NCBI GenBank assembly: GCA_946627565.1
Contig: CAMOVR010000001.1
Location: forward strand, 33,242-97,241
Length of the DNA stretch: 64,000 nt
Direction: 5' to 3'
DNA from: an uncultured Clostridia bacterium
GTDB lineage: Bacteria; Bacillota; Clostridia; Christensenellales; Aristaeellaceae
Under the pieces are notes generated by a model. The model was not told the origin of the DNA and did no database searches. It worked only from the letters and a program-made list of their open reading frames with translations. The position numbers and the translations under genes were made by a program. Positions 40,532 to 49,708 of this stretch are shown piece after piece; the first letter of the stretch is position 1, and each line of letters opens with the position of its first letter.

Positions 40532-40605
40532 CTGGGTGTGGCGCAGTTTGGTAGCGTGCCTGAATGGGGTTCAGGAGGCCGGAAGTTCAAGTCTTCTCAC
40601 CCAGA
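40532..40605 (+). tRNA. tRNA-Pro (anticodon GGG)
   Basis: 74-nt cloverleaf ctgggtg...cacccag; anticodon arm CCTGA ATGGGGT TCAGG; CCA not encoded. Confidence 0.93.
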
Positions 40606-40612
40606 CGTGAAA

Positions 40613-40645
40613 ATGCCAGAAGCTGAAAAGCTTCTGGTATTTTTG
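40613..40645 (+). terminator. Intrinsic terminator after tRNA-Pro
   Basis: ccagaagct-gaaa-agcttctgg followed by TATTTTT. Confidence 0.9.
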
Positions 40646-40718
40646 CATCTGCAGGATACCATATCAGAAAGAACGGCAGCCGGGAATCCGGCTGCCGTAA
40701 TATGTCTTCATGACAGGA

Positions 40719-41894
40719 TTATTCGTTTCTTGGCATATCCATATAGTCTTCTGAAGATATGGGCATTCTTTTTTTCCGGAGCCTGTTTTCGATGGATGCA
40801 TTGACAATGGAGTATATAAGGGCAAACACCGGTACGCTCAGGAGAATACCCATGAAACCGAACAGACCGCTGCCCAGAATGATGGCGAACATGGTCCACA
40901 GTGCAGTGATGCCCACATGATCCCCCAGGATTTTCGGTCCTATGACATTTCCGTCAATCTGCTGCAGCACCAGAATGAAAACCGTAAAGACCAGGGCATG
41001 CATGGGATCCACCATAAGCAGGATAAAAATGCTGGGGATGGCACCGATGAAGGGTCCAAAGAACGGAAGAATATTCGTTACACCAATGATGACACTGATG
41101 AGGGTGCTGTAGCGCATACCGGTAATGAGCATAAAGATGTAACAGATGACGCCCACAATCAGACTGTCAATGATCTTGCCTGACAGGAACCCGCCAAAAA
41201 GCCTGTTTCCCTGACGTGTCCAGAAAATCAGTGAATCAGCATTTTTCCTTTCCATGAATGCATAGCACGCACGCTTGAACTTGCTGGCCATGGAATCGCG
41301 GTCCAGGAGCAGGTGGCAGCTGATGATCAGACCCACAAAGAGATGGAAGATAAATTGGTACACTGTGTTGGATATATTCAGCAGATTGGGCAGGAACACA
41401 TTGATATACTGCGACAGCGTTGAGACCAGGTTGTCCCAGAAGGAATTCAGTTCAGATCCTTCTACGGTAAACAGACCGTTCTTGATGAGGAACTCGTTAA
41501 TGGTGGATTCATTGTTGTTGACAAAATCCGTTACCAGGTCCACCAGAGACTTGATGGAGGAAATAACCTGAGGCAGCAGGATGATCAGAAAGCCGGCCAG
41601 CATGGCAATCAGAAAAATCATGCAGATAAAAGTCGACAGGCCGCGGATCACCCGGGGAGAAGCCTTCTTCATGCAGCTTTTCATAAAGCCTTCCAGACGT
41701 TTGCTGATAGGAAGCAGAATAAAGGCAAAAATGGCACCGACCAGAAATGGCCCCAGTATCAGAAAGATCTTTCCGATATACGCGCTGATACTGGAAAGAT
41801 ACAGGACAATGGCAAGAAACAATGCTGCAAAGGCACAGGTAATGATATTTGCCTTTGCCCGGTCATGTTCTGATTCAGGAATGAGTTTCTTCAC
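40719..41894 (-). CDS. AI-2E family transporter
   Basis: About 8 TM segments; RYSTLISVIIGVTNILPFFGPFIGAIPSIFILLM, QQIDGNVIGPKILGDHVGI. Confidence 0.93.
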   Translation of the reverse strand: MKKLIPESEHDRAKANIITCAFAALFLAIVLYLSSISAYIGKIFLILGPFLVGAIFAFILLPISKRLEGFMKSCMKKASPRVIRGLSTFICMIFLIAMLAGFLIILLPQVISSIKSLVDLVTDFVNNNESTINEFLIKNGLFTVEGSELNSFWDNLVSTLSQYINVFLPNLLNISNTVYQFIFHLFVGLIISCHLLLDRDSMASKFKRACYAFMERKNADSLIFWTRQGNRLFGGFLSGKIIDSLIVGVICYIFMLITGMRYSTLISVIIGVTNILPFFGPFIGAIPSIFILLMVDPMHALVFTVFILVLQQIDGNVIGPKILGDHVGITALWTMFAIILGSGLFGFMGILLSVPVFALIYSIVNASIENRLRKKRMPISSEDYMDMPRNE

Positions 41895-42010
41895 AGGGAT
41901 TCCTCCTTTGTCTCAGGCGGGACAGGGATCAGAATACACGCTGGTCTCTCTTATATTCTCGTGACTGAAATAATCCGGATAACCGTTCAGGCGCCGTAGT
42001 TATAACGAAA

Positions 42011-44329
42011 TCAATCAAAAGACCGTTCCGGATATTTGCGCCTTCCAGTATAACATTTCTCACAGATCCAATAGGGATAATCCCAGGGGATGGAGCGCCC
42101 GCAGCGTTTGCAGGTTTTCCCTCTGAGTTTTCTGGAAGCAAGAATCTTCATGATGCCTTTGGAGAGAAGGTATTTCCTCTCATCGATCTCCTGACGCAGT
42201 TCCTCACGGTCAGAGAGAAATAGCCGGACATAATTGGCGCACAGATCACAGATGCTATAGGCGTGTTCCAGCTGGTCCAGCATCTGGATTGTAACGTTTT
42301 CAGGCTGGATTTTTTCCGGCAGAAAGGAAAGAACGTCCAGGTGCTCGTGGAAAGATTCGCTGCGGTACATTTCCAGCCACATGGCAAGCAGTTCCTTTTT
42401 GGATTCATCAAAGGGAATGGTGATCATCCGGTAAAGAAACTGCTTGTCCGTGTTCCTGGTTTCCACAAGACCGGCAAGAAAGAGATGACGTTCAATCTTT
42501 GCCTGCTTCCATCCGGCCTGGTCACCGACTTCCATCCACTTGTGCAGGATATCTGTAAGAGGTGCGTCGATGCCAAGCAGTGTTTCAGGAAACTGTATGA
42601 TGGCTTCCGTAAGCTCTTCATCCGGAGTTGACAGGGCATACTCGATTTCTTCCGGGAACTCAGAGGTCGCAGCATAGCCTGTGTCATACATACCATACCG
42701 TCCGGCACGTCCGGCGATCTGTTTGATTTCATGGTCCTCCAGATGCCGGATAAACTCACCGTCGAATTTGCTCATTTCAAGGAAAACAACACGCTGAATC
42801 GGAAGATTCAGGCCCATGCCAATGGCATCTGTTGCCACCACCACACTGGTTTCACCCTCCCGGAAACGGCGGGCTTCCTCATGACGCACATCGTAGGGCA
42901 GGGCACCGTAGATGATAGAGGCACGCATGCCTCCCCTCTCCTTCTGCAGTTCAGCAGCCACAGCATGGACACTTCGCTTGGAAAAGACGATGAGAGCGTC
43001 CCCGTCCCGGACATCCGCCGGGAAACGGAAACGTTTGTCTTCAGCAATCAGAGGCGTCTGCCTCTGGTGGTGTACAACCTCCACATCGTCTCCGCAGCTC
43101 TGTATGATATTTACCAGTAGTTTTTCAGCATCCGGAGAGGCACATACGTGGATCTCCCGGGCGGCAAGTCCCAGAATGGCGGCTGACCAGCTGCCTCCCC
43201 TTTCAGGGTCTGCAATCATCTGCCCTTCGTCGATCACACCGACTTCATAGAATCTGTTCAGATCGGCCATTTCAATGGTGGATGCCGTAATATTGGCACA
43301 GACCACGGAGATGTGTTCTTCACCGGTCAAAAGATTGCAGGGAACACCGTCGTGGTTCATGGTGTCAAACTGCTCATAGGCAAGAAGCCGGAGAGGTGCC
43401 AGGTATACACCGCTGCTTGCTTCTTCCAGACGGGAGATGGCATCGTAGGTCTTGCCCGAATTGGTGGGCCCGATATGCAGTACAAAAGAACGGTGAATGG
43501 ACCGTGCAACCGGATAGAGGTCCCGGTAATGTTCCGGGATGGCCTGAAGGACGGCATGCCGCAGAGAAATCAGACGTCTGTACTGCCCTGCCAGTTTGCG
43601 GTATCTTTTTCGGGTTTCCAGAAGTGCAAGGATTTTCTGAAGGGGAAAACGTTCCTGCATGCGCTGCATGTATACAGCTGCATATTCCTCCGTTTTTGCC
43701 AGCAGCTGTTCCATTTTTTCCGCCAGTTCGGGATCTGCACTGACTTTGCTGACGGTCAGATCTTTCAGACCCGGGAAATACTGGAACAGACTGCGGTACA
43801 GATGGCGTGGAAGCCTGCGGCTGTGCAGCAGAACCGTCTCTATGAACAGACGGAGGTTTTCGCCCTGGAACATATCGAAAAATTCTTCCAGATTGGAAGA
43901 GGACAGCGGTATACCGGAATCAGGATTTCCGGACAGATTGTGATATCGCAGTTCATTCTGCAGAAGATACTCCTGAAAGGAAGCAGCATCCTGTTCCAGG
44001 ATGGAATCCAGATGCGTCCTGAAAAATTCGTCCGCATCCAGTGTTTCAAACACAAGCCTTGCACACTGTAGATCCTGTTCCTGCTTTACCATGCGGCGGA
44101 TCTGGTGCAGCGTCAGGCTATCCGGCAGAGGCCCTTCCCTGAGAATACGCTCCAGCATAGGCCGGACTCTCAAATAGTCTTTCTGAATATCAGACTCCTC
44201 TTCCGGGATCCTGGGCAGCGGCTCCTTCTGAGACTTCTTTTTGCCTTTTTCCTTTCGCTGCTGGAAAACAGCCTGCTTTTCCTTTTCAAGAAGTTCAAGA
44301 TATACGTCCCATGTCTGTATTTCTTCCAT
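42011..44329 (-). CDS. Suv3-like DExH-box (RNA) helicase with C-terminal zinc-ribbon-like motif
   Basis: LHIGPTNSGKTYDAISRL (Walker A), GVYLAPLRLLAYEQFD, GVIDEGQMIADPERGGSWSAAILGLAAREIHVC, helicase C motif IKQIAGRAGRYG; C-terminal CKRCGRSIPWDYPYWICEKC. Confidence 0.88.
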   Translation of the reverse strand: MEEIQTWDVYLELLEKEKQAVFQQRKEKGKKKSQKEPLPRIPEEESDIQKDYLRVRPMLERILREGPLPDSLTLHQIRRMVKQEQDLQCARLVFETLDADEFFRTHLDSILEQDAASFQEYLLQNELRYHNLSGNPDSGIPLSSSNLEEFFDMFQGENLRLFIETVLLHSRRLPRHLYRSLFQYFPGLKDLTVSKVSADPELAEKMEQLLAKTEEYAAVYMQRMQERFPLQKILALLETRKRYRKLAGQYRRLISLRHAVLQAIPEHYRDLYPVARSIHRSFVLHIGPTNSGKTYDAISRLEEASSGVYLAPLRLLAYEQFDTMNHDGVPCNLLTGEEHISVVCANITASTIEMADLNRFYEVGVIDEGQMIADPERGGSWSAAILGLAAREIHVCASPDAEKLLVNIIQSCGDDVEVVHHQRQTPLIAEDKRFRFPADVRDGDALIVFSKRSVHAVAAELQKERGGMRASIIYGALPYDVRHEEARRFREGETSVVVATDAIGMGLNLPIQRVVFLEMSKFDGEFIRHLEDHEIKQIAGRAGRYGMYDTGYAATSEFPEEIEYALSTPDEELTEAIIQFPETLLGIDAPLTDILHKWMEVGDQAGWKQAKIERHLFLAGLVETRNTDKQFLYRMITIPFDESKKELLAMWLEMYRSESFHEHLDVLSFLPEKIQPENVTIQMLDQLEHAYSICDLCANYVRLFLSDREELRQEIDERKYLLSKGIMKILASRKLRGKTCKRCGRSIPWDYPYWICEKCYTGRRKYPERSFD

Positions 44330-44343
44330 AGACTGCCCCCTTT

Positions 44344-44937
44344 TTATGCGTTCTTTTCTGCCTCTTCATAGCAGTCCAGCAGGTGCCACATGATCTGCCC
44401 GCATACGGCAGCATCTGAAGAGGCCCGGTGGGCATCTTCGTTGACAAAGCCAAGCTGATCGGCGATGGTACCCTGTTTGAAGTCCGGCATGCCCGTGAGC
44501 AGTTCTCTTGACAGGGAGAGCGTATCAATATAGTAGAAAGTCGCGCTCATCTGGCACCTGTCAAGGGCCTGCTTCAGAAAGGAAAAGTCGATCTTTGCGT
44601 TATGGGCGCAGAGAAGGACCTCGCCTTTGGCAGCGTCCCCAAGAAAATCAAGAAAGTCGCGGTACACTTCCGGCTCCCTTGGTGCTTTTTTGAGATCTTC
44701 GTTGGAAATGTGGTTGACGGTCTGTGAGCTTGGGCGCACATACAGGCCGCAGTTTACAAGGGAAGAAAAGACCCGGGTGGGCTTTCCTTCCTCGAACACA
44801 ACTGCACCCAGTTCAATGATCCTGTCTGTTGCGGCATTCAGCCCGGTGATTTCCGTGTCAAAGGCGACAAAACACTTGCGCATCATGGAGCAGGTTTCGT
44901 CGTCCAGCCTGACCTGGAATCCATCTACTTTGGACAT
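44344..44937 (-). CDS. DEDDh 3'-5' exonuclease (DnaQ/epsilon-like)
   Basis: FVAFDTEITGLNAATDRIIELGAVVF, LCAHNAKIDFSFLKQAL, HRASSDAAV. Confidence 0.93.
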   Translation of the reverse strand: MSKVDGFQVRLDDETCSMMRKCFVAFDTEITGLNAATDRIIELGAVVFEEGKPTRVFSSLVNCGLYVRPSSQTVNHISNEDLKKAPREPEVYRDFLDFLGDAAKGEVLLCAHNAKIDFSFLKQALDRCQMSATFYYIDTLSLSRELLTGMPDFKQGTIADQLGFVNEDAHRASSDAAVCGQIMWHLLDCYEEAEKNA

Positions 44938-44964
44938 ATTGTCAGCTCTCCTGTTTCTGGCTTT

Positions 44965-45390
44965 TTAATAGTGCGGTTTCCAGGCATCTCTGGGGTTTTC
45001 CTGAAGAAAGGAAACGACTTTCCGGTCTGCTGCTGCCCAGTCCAGACTGTCCAGGCGAGACAGAGGAAGCCAGCAGGACGAGAGATGCTCCAGCCTGTGA
45101 AATGCGGGATGGTCCAGAAGACATGCGTAACAATGCATGGTCATCTTAAAATCCGGATAGGTATGCTCAACGGTTATAAGATGGTCTTCCGGGCGGATGA
45201 CCACATCCAGCTCCATCTCTTCCCGCAGCTCCCGTTCCAGCGCTTTTTCAGGAGCTTCACCTGTTTCCACCTTCCCGCCGGGGAATTCATATTTTTTGGA
45301 AACGTATGCATGACTGCTTTCGCCTCTCTGCATGCAGAGAAACTGTCCGTCTGATATGATTACAGCGGCCACCACTTCAAGATGTTTCAT
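44965..45390 (-). CDS. NUDIX (MutT-like) nucleoside triphosphate pyrophosphohydrolase
   Basis: NUDIX box GKVETGEAPEKALERELREEMEL; start set at MKHLEVVAAV. Confidence 0.92.
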   Translation of the reverse strand: MKHLEVVAAVIISDGQFLCMQRGESSHAYVSKKYEFPGGKVETGEAPEKALERELREEMELDVVIRPEDHLITVEHTYPDFKMTMHCYACLLDHPAFHRLEHLSSCWLPLSRLDSLDWAAADRKVVSFLQENPRDAWKPHY

Positions 45391-45412
45391 CAGCTGTGCT
45401 CCTTTCCATTGC

Positions 45413-45441
45413 ATTGTAAGGGTTTTCTTATGGTACGTCAA
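45413..45441 (-). promoter_or_regulatory. Sigma-A promoter for the NUDIX gene
   Basis: Minus strand TTGACG - 17 bp - TACAAT. Confidence 0.65.
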
Positions 45442-45442
45442 C

Positions 45443-45473
45443 AAAAAAAGCAGGCCGGAATATACCGGCCTGC
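45443..45473 (-). terminator. Intrinsic terminator of the PAEEAA-repeat protein gene
   Basis: Minus strand GCAGGCCGGTATATTCCGGCCTGC followed by TTTTTTT. Confidence 0.9.
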
Positions 45474-45490
45474 AGGTGTACCTGTGTTGA

Positions 45491-46165
45491 TTACTCGGCA
45501 GGAGTTCCCTCAGCAGGAGCTTCTTCGGCGGGAGCAGCTTCCTCAGCGGGAGCAGTTTCCTCAGCGGGAGCGGCTTCTTCAGCAGGAGCAGCTTCCTCAG
45601 CGGGAGCGGCTTCCTCGGCGGGAGCAGCTTCCTCAGCAGGGGCAGCTTCTTCGGCAGGAGCAGCTTCCTCAGCGGGAGCTTCCACGACAGTGCCTTCCAC
45701 AGCGATTTCTTCTACAGCTTCCTCAGCGGGAGCGGCTTCTTCAGCAGGGGCAGCTTCTTCAGCGGCTTCGCCGCCCACCAGGGACAGGGTGGTACGGATC
45801 ATATCTTCCACATTCTGGAGGCCGTTTTTCAGCTCATCGTTCACAGCCAGAGCATCTGCAACCTGAGCGGCCAGAGCTTCCTTCTCAGAGGTAACAGCGG
45901 CCAGCTGAGCGGTCAGATCAGCCACGCTGGTTTCAAGGTCATTAATGGTTGCCTGAGCACCTGCGATGGCTTCATCGGCAGTGGCAGCAGCCTTATCGAT
46001 TTCACCCTGAGCCTGGGTTACGGATGCGGACATGGAGGTGAGCTGTGCTTTCAGGGATTCGAGTTCGCTGGAAACAGCGCCCTTCTGGCTGGTGCTGACA
46101 CATGCCCAGATAAAAACGATGGCAAGAGCAACGGCGAGAATAATAGAAATCTTTTTGTTGTCCAT
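45491..46165 (-). CDS. Membrane-anchored coiled-coil protein with C-terminal (PAEEAA)n repeat tail
   Basis: N-terminal TM MDNKKISIILAVALAIVFIWACV, heptad-like middle (LESLKAQLTSMSASVTQAQGEIDKAA...), then about 12 APAEEA-type repeats; strong promoter and terminator. Confidence 0.8.
   Translation of the reverse strand: MDNKKISIILAVALAIVFIWACVSTSQKGAVSSELESLKAQLTSMSASVTQAQGEIDKAAATADEAIAGAQATINDLETSVADLTAQLAAVTSEKEALAAQVADALAVNDELKNGLQNVEDMIRTTLSLVGGEAAEEAAPAEEAAPAEEAVEEIAVEGTVVEAPAEEAAPAEEAAPAEEAAPAEEAAPAEEAAPAEEAAPAEETAPAEEAAPAEEAPAEGTPAE
45500..45765 (-). repeat. 18-bp tandem repeats encoding PAEEAA hexapeptides
   Basis: Repeated gcttcctcagcgggagca-like units, interrupted once by TVVEAPAEEA...EEIAVEG. 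Confidence 0.88.
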
Positions 46166-46201
46166 AATGAAACGGCCTCTCTTTCTTAGAAGAATGATTA
46201 T

Positions 46202-46229
46202 ATTATATTGGCTTTTTATGTTTCGTCAA
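46202..46229 (-). promoter_or_regulatory. Sigma-A promoter for the PAEEAA-repeat protein gene
   Basis: Minus strand TTGACG - 16 bp - TATAAT. Confidence 0.7.
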
Positions 46230-46270
46230 TGGTGTACGCGGAAAATGCAGGAATAAAACCGGGATCCGCA

Positions 46271-47002
46271 TCAGTCCGTCTCAGCAGGGTCAAGCCATTC
46301 GGAGAGCACGGTCTGCATGGTCAGGAGCTGGGCGACCATTTCCTCTTTCTCCCTGTTCAGTGCAGCGATGTTCCTGTCCTTTTCACTGACTTCTGCCGTC
46401 AGGCTGTCCACACTGTTCTGCAGGTTTTTAACCTGCCCTTCCAGGGATGCCTTTTCGGCATTGACAGCGGCAATCTCGGAAGCCTGGGCATCATTTAAGA
46501 TGGTGGATACAGACAGATCGGAGGAAAGCTTCTCGATCACCCTGCTTTTTTCAAGGGATTCTCCGGAAAGGGCCTTCACTTTTTCATCAAAGGCAGCACC
46601 CAGGGATGTCAGCAGGCTTTCGGTCTTTGCAATCCCGCTTTCCAGGACGGCTGCAGTATCTTCTTCCGCGGGCCCGTCCTGTTTATCTTCAGTCTGCTCA
46701 ATTCCAAAGAAAGTCTTCAGGATAGAAGCTGCATGCTCCTCAAGCGCCTCCAGTGACGCAAGCGGTGCCTGAAGGCTGGCTGAAAAGGCTTCGGACTGAG
46801 CTGTCTGCTCTTCCGCATGTTTTTCCAGCTGTTCAACCTCTCCTCTGAGTCTGTTTCCTTCATCGTCAGCTGCAGCCAGTCTGGTCTCAAGATCTGTAAG
46901 GGAAGTCTGCATCTGACCGATCCGGACAGCCTGGGAAATACTGAAAATAAGGCATGCAAGAAGCAGAACCGACAGGATAATGGATATGGTTTTCGGGTTC
47001 AC
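46271..47002 (-). CDS. Membrane-anchored coiled-coil protein, paralogous architecture to 45491-46165
   Basis: GTG start inferred at VNPKTISIILSVLLLACLIFSI; long heptad-like region (LEGQVKNLQNSVDSLTAEVSEKDRNIAALNREKEEM). Confidence 0.75.
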   Translation of the reverse strand: MNPKTISIILSVLLLACLIFSISQAVRIGQMQTSLTDLETRLAAADDEGNRLRGEVEQLEKHAEEQTAQSEAFSASLQAPLASLEALEEHAASILKTFFGIEQTEDKQDGPAEEDTAAVLESGIAKTESLLTSLGAAFDEKVKALSGESLEKSRVIEKLSSDLSVSTILNDAQASEIAAVNAEKASLEGQVKNLQNSVDSLTAEVSEKDRNIAALNREKEEMVAQLLTMQTVLSEWLDPAETD

Positions 47003-47107
47003 CTGTTCCCCCTCCTTTTGTCTGTTGCCGGGCTTGTGGTTAATCGGATGAAGCCCATATTTAAAACATCTGAAAGACTTAGGATATATCTGACCAATTC
47101 CATGAAA

Positions 47108-47136
47108 AATATACGTCCATTGAGGTGTTTTGTCAA
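47108..47136 (-). promoter_or_regulatory. Candidate sigma-A promoter for the 46271-47002 gene
   Basis: Minus strand TTGACA - 17 bp - TATATT. Confidence 0.55.
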
Positions 47137-47159
47137 TTGAATCAGGCACATCCCCTGTT

Positions 47160-48557
47160 TCAGCCGGACAAACGCCTTAGAGGATTCCATTTTCCGCTCA
47201 GAAAGGTATATCCGAACAGGAGAAACAGCAGCATGTTGTGGCCGATCATGCATGCCCAGGCTGAGATCAGTCCCAGCCCCAGAAATCTGGTACAGATGAA
47301 GGTGCCCAGAATGCGTACGGACCACATGCCGATGAGGTTGTAGAAAAGCGGCCTTCGGGTTTCGCCCATTCCCTGCATCATGCCTTCCACCACAATGGGA
47401 ACGCCGTAGAAGGGTTCTGAAACGGATACCATGCGCAGAACGGTGGTGCCAAGTTCAATGACTTCAGGGTCTGAACTGAAAATGCGCACCAGAGGCTCGG
47501 CAAAAAGAAAGAGAAGACCGCCGGAGAAGACCATGAGGGTAATCTCCAGAGGAAGGAAAGTTCTTCCAAGCCGTTCCACTCTGTCCCGGTCCCTGGCTCC
47601 GTAGGCGAACCCTGCCAGGGTGGCAGCTGCTGTCTGCATGCCCCAGCCCGGGATATAAAAGGCAGATTCAACGGTGTTTGCAATGGTATGGGCTGCAGTG
47701 GAGGCACCACCAAGCGCATTGATCAGGGAAGCAAATACAACATATCCGAAGGAAGTGCCAAAACGCTGGACCATATTGGGCATGGCCACCCGGAAAACCT
47801 GGCGCAGTATGGATGTATCCGGTTTCAGGCTGATGCCCCGGGGAGAAATCTCAGGATGCCTGAGGACCACAAAGAAGATCAGGGCGCCTCCAACAATAAA
47901 GGAAATGGCAGATGCAACGGCTGCGCCTTCCACACCAAGCCCGACGCCCGGGAGTGTAAGGGCATGACCGAATACCGATACGGTACGCGTGGGATAGATA
48001 AACAGGGCATTGAGCACAATGTTCACAACGTTTACCAGAATGCCGATCTGCATGGGCGTTCTGGTGTCTCCGCAACTGCGCAGAACTGTTCCCAGAATGA
48101 TGGTGGATGTCCTGAACAGCATGGGTGCATAGATAATCAGGAAATAACGCCCGGCTGTTTCACGGATTTCCGGAGCCACCTGCATCCAGGCGGGAATCTG
48201 AAAGGACAGAGATGTGGTCAGCAGCGTCATGAAAATGCCTGTGAGAATGGTCATGGTGACAGCCTGACCGGATGCCCGCCTGGCCTTCTCCATGTCTTTG
48301 GCCCCGTATGCCTGGGAAATGAGTGCGAGAAAGCCAACCCCGATAGCAGATACCGTGGAGCCCACCAGCCAGTTGACCGTGCTGGTGGCGCCTACTGCTG
48401 CAGTGGCGGCCGTTCCCAGGGACCCCACCATGGCGGTGTCGATATACTGGACAGCTGTCTGCATGAACTGTTCCAGCATGGTGGGCCATGCCAGTGCCAT
48501 GATGGTCCGGAGCATGCCTGCATCGAACCACCGTTTCGACTGCTGCATAAGGTTCAT
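47160..48557 (-). CDS. MATE family efflux transporter
   Basis: 12-TM pattern; ALAWPTMLEQFMQTAVQYIDTAMVGSLGTAATAAVG; start set at MNLMQQSKRW. Confidence 0.92.
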   Translation of the reverse strand: MNLMQQSKRWFDAGMLRTIMALAWPTMLEQFMQTAVQYIDTAMVGSLGTAATAAVGATSTVNWLVGSTVSAIGVGFLALISQAYGAKDMEKARRASGQAVTMTILTGIFMTLLTTSLSFQIPAWMQVAPEIRETAGRYFLIIYAPMLFRTSTIILGTVLRSCGDTRTPMQIGILVNVVNIVLNALFIYPTRTVSVFGHALTLPGVGLGVEGAAVASAISFIVGGALIFFVVLRHPEISPRGISLKPDTSILRQVFRVAMPNMVQRFGTSFGYVVFASLINALGGASTAAHTIANTVESAFYIPGWGMQTAAATLAGFAYGARDRDRVERLGRTFLPLEITLMVFSGGLLFLFAEPLVRIFSSDPEVIELGTTVLRMVSVSEPFYGVPIVVEGMMQGMGETRRPLFYNLIGMWSVRILGTFICTRFLGLGLISAWACMIGHNMLLFLLFGYTFLSGKWNPLRRLSG

Positions 48558-48655
48558 CTTCTTCCTTCCTGTATTGATGCCTCTGCACACCCGAGGCGCC
48601 AGGGAATCTTCCTGATTCAACAATAGGCTTGGAGACAGATACCCAGGTGTGCGCA

Positions 48656-49708
48656 TTATGCTTCCTGCATTTTTATGGCCGCCGCAGCCTGCCTGAGGAG
48701 ACTTTTCTGATCTTCGTGCGGCAGATGCGCAAGGGCAGATGCATAGTCCATCCATCTGGTCTCAGCTATTTCAAAGGGGTTTTCGGCATGCCCCGTGAGG
48801 TATCCGCATGATGCCAGAAAGTATGTTACAGCCTTTCCGGGCTTGCCGTGAAGATACAGACACAGGCGCTGGAATCCGCTTTTCAGTACCGGTGTCAGGC
48901 CGGTTTCCTCCATGATTTCCCGGATGGCTGCCTGACGGGCTGATTCGCCGGGGTTGATGTGCCCTTTGGGAAAGCCCCATACGCCGCCCGGCGTTTTTAC
49001 CAGGAGAAAACGCGGCTCCGCAGGCTCTGTGCTGACGACCACGGCCCCGGCAGAACGTTCGGCCCCGGCAGGCGCTGCTGAATCTGTATCCAGGAGAACG
49101 TCACAGAGTCTCGCCGGCTTCATGCCGGAAAGAGCCGGGTGATCTGTCAGGGAGCGCATGATCTGCCAGCCCAGGCGGCTGTTTTCCATGTTTCCGGGAA
49201 TGGGACGGAAACCAAAATCCATGTACAGCCCGCAGGCAACCCATGTGGTTGTCTGGGTTGGCACCACGGCACCTGTGTGTCCAAGCTCTTTCATAAGGCG
49301 CAGTGTCCGGCCAATGAGGCAGCGCGAAAGTCCTCTCCCCTGGTATTCCCGGGCGACTGCCACCCAGTGCAGCATGCTTACATCTGCAGGACCCGGGGTA
49401 TGTATGTTCCACCAGGCAGATGCGGTGGCGATTTTCAGCCCATCCGGGTTTTCGATAAAGAGCATGCGCCTTTCAAGTTCCTTTTCATGTCCCCCGAAAT
49501 ACTTCCGAAAGACTTCCATGCCCTGCTCAGTGTTCCTGAGCTCCCTGGCACTGATTTCAATGCGGATCCATTCATTTTCATCCCCGGGCCTGTAGGGTAC
49601 AAACCGGTACCCTTCCGGCAGAGGATAATCCGGAATATCCGTAATGTCAGGCCGCTCCAGTACGAGCTCCACATACTGCAGGCGTTCGTCATGGTTGTCA
49701 AGAATCAT
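48656..49708 (-). CDS. GNAT acetyltransferase - NUDIX hydrolase fusion
   Basis: GNAT motif WVAVAREYQGRGLSRCLIGRTL; Ap4A-hydrolase-like NUDIX box WGFPKGHINPGESARQAAIREIMEETGL. Confidence 0.9.
   Translation of the reverse strand: MILDNHDERLQYVELVLERPDITDIPDYPLPEGYRFVPYRPGDENEWIRIEISARELRNTEQGMEVFRKYFGGHEKELERRMLFIENPDGLKIATASAWWNIHTPGPADVSMLHWVAVAREYQGRGLSRCLIGRTLRLMKELGHTGAVVPTQTTTWVACGLYMDFGFRPIPGNMENSRLGWQIMRSLTDHPALSGMKPARLCDVLLDTDSAAPAGAERSAGAVVVSTEPAEPRFLLVKTPGGVWGFPKGHINPGESARQAAIREIMEETGLTPVLKSGFQRLCLYLHGKPGKAVTYFLASCGYLTGHAENPFEIAETRWMDYASALAHLPHEDQKSLLRQAAAAIKMQEA

Noticed and set aside
45500-45765. 18-bp repeats as CRISPR or mobile-element signature
   Set aside because: In-frame coding hexapeptide repeats, no spacers, no terminal inverted repeats or transposase nearby.
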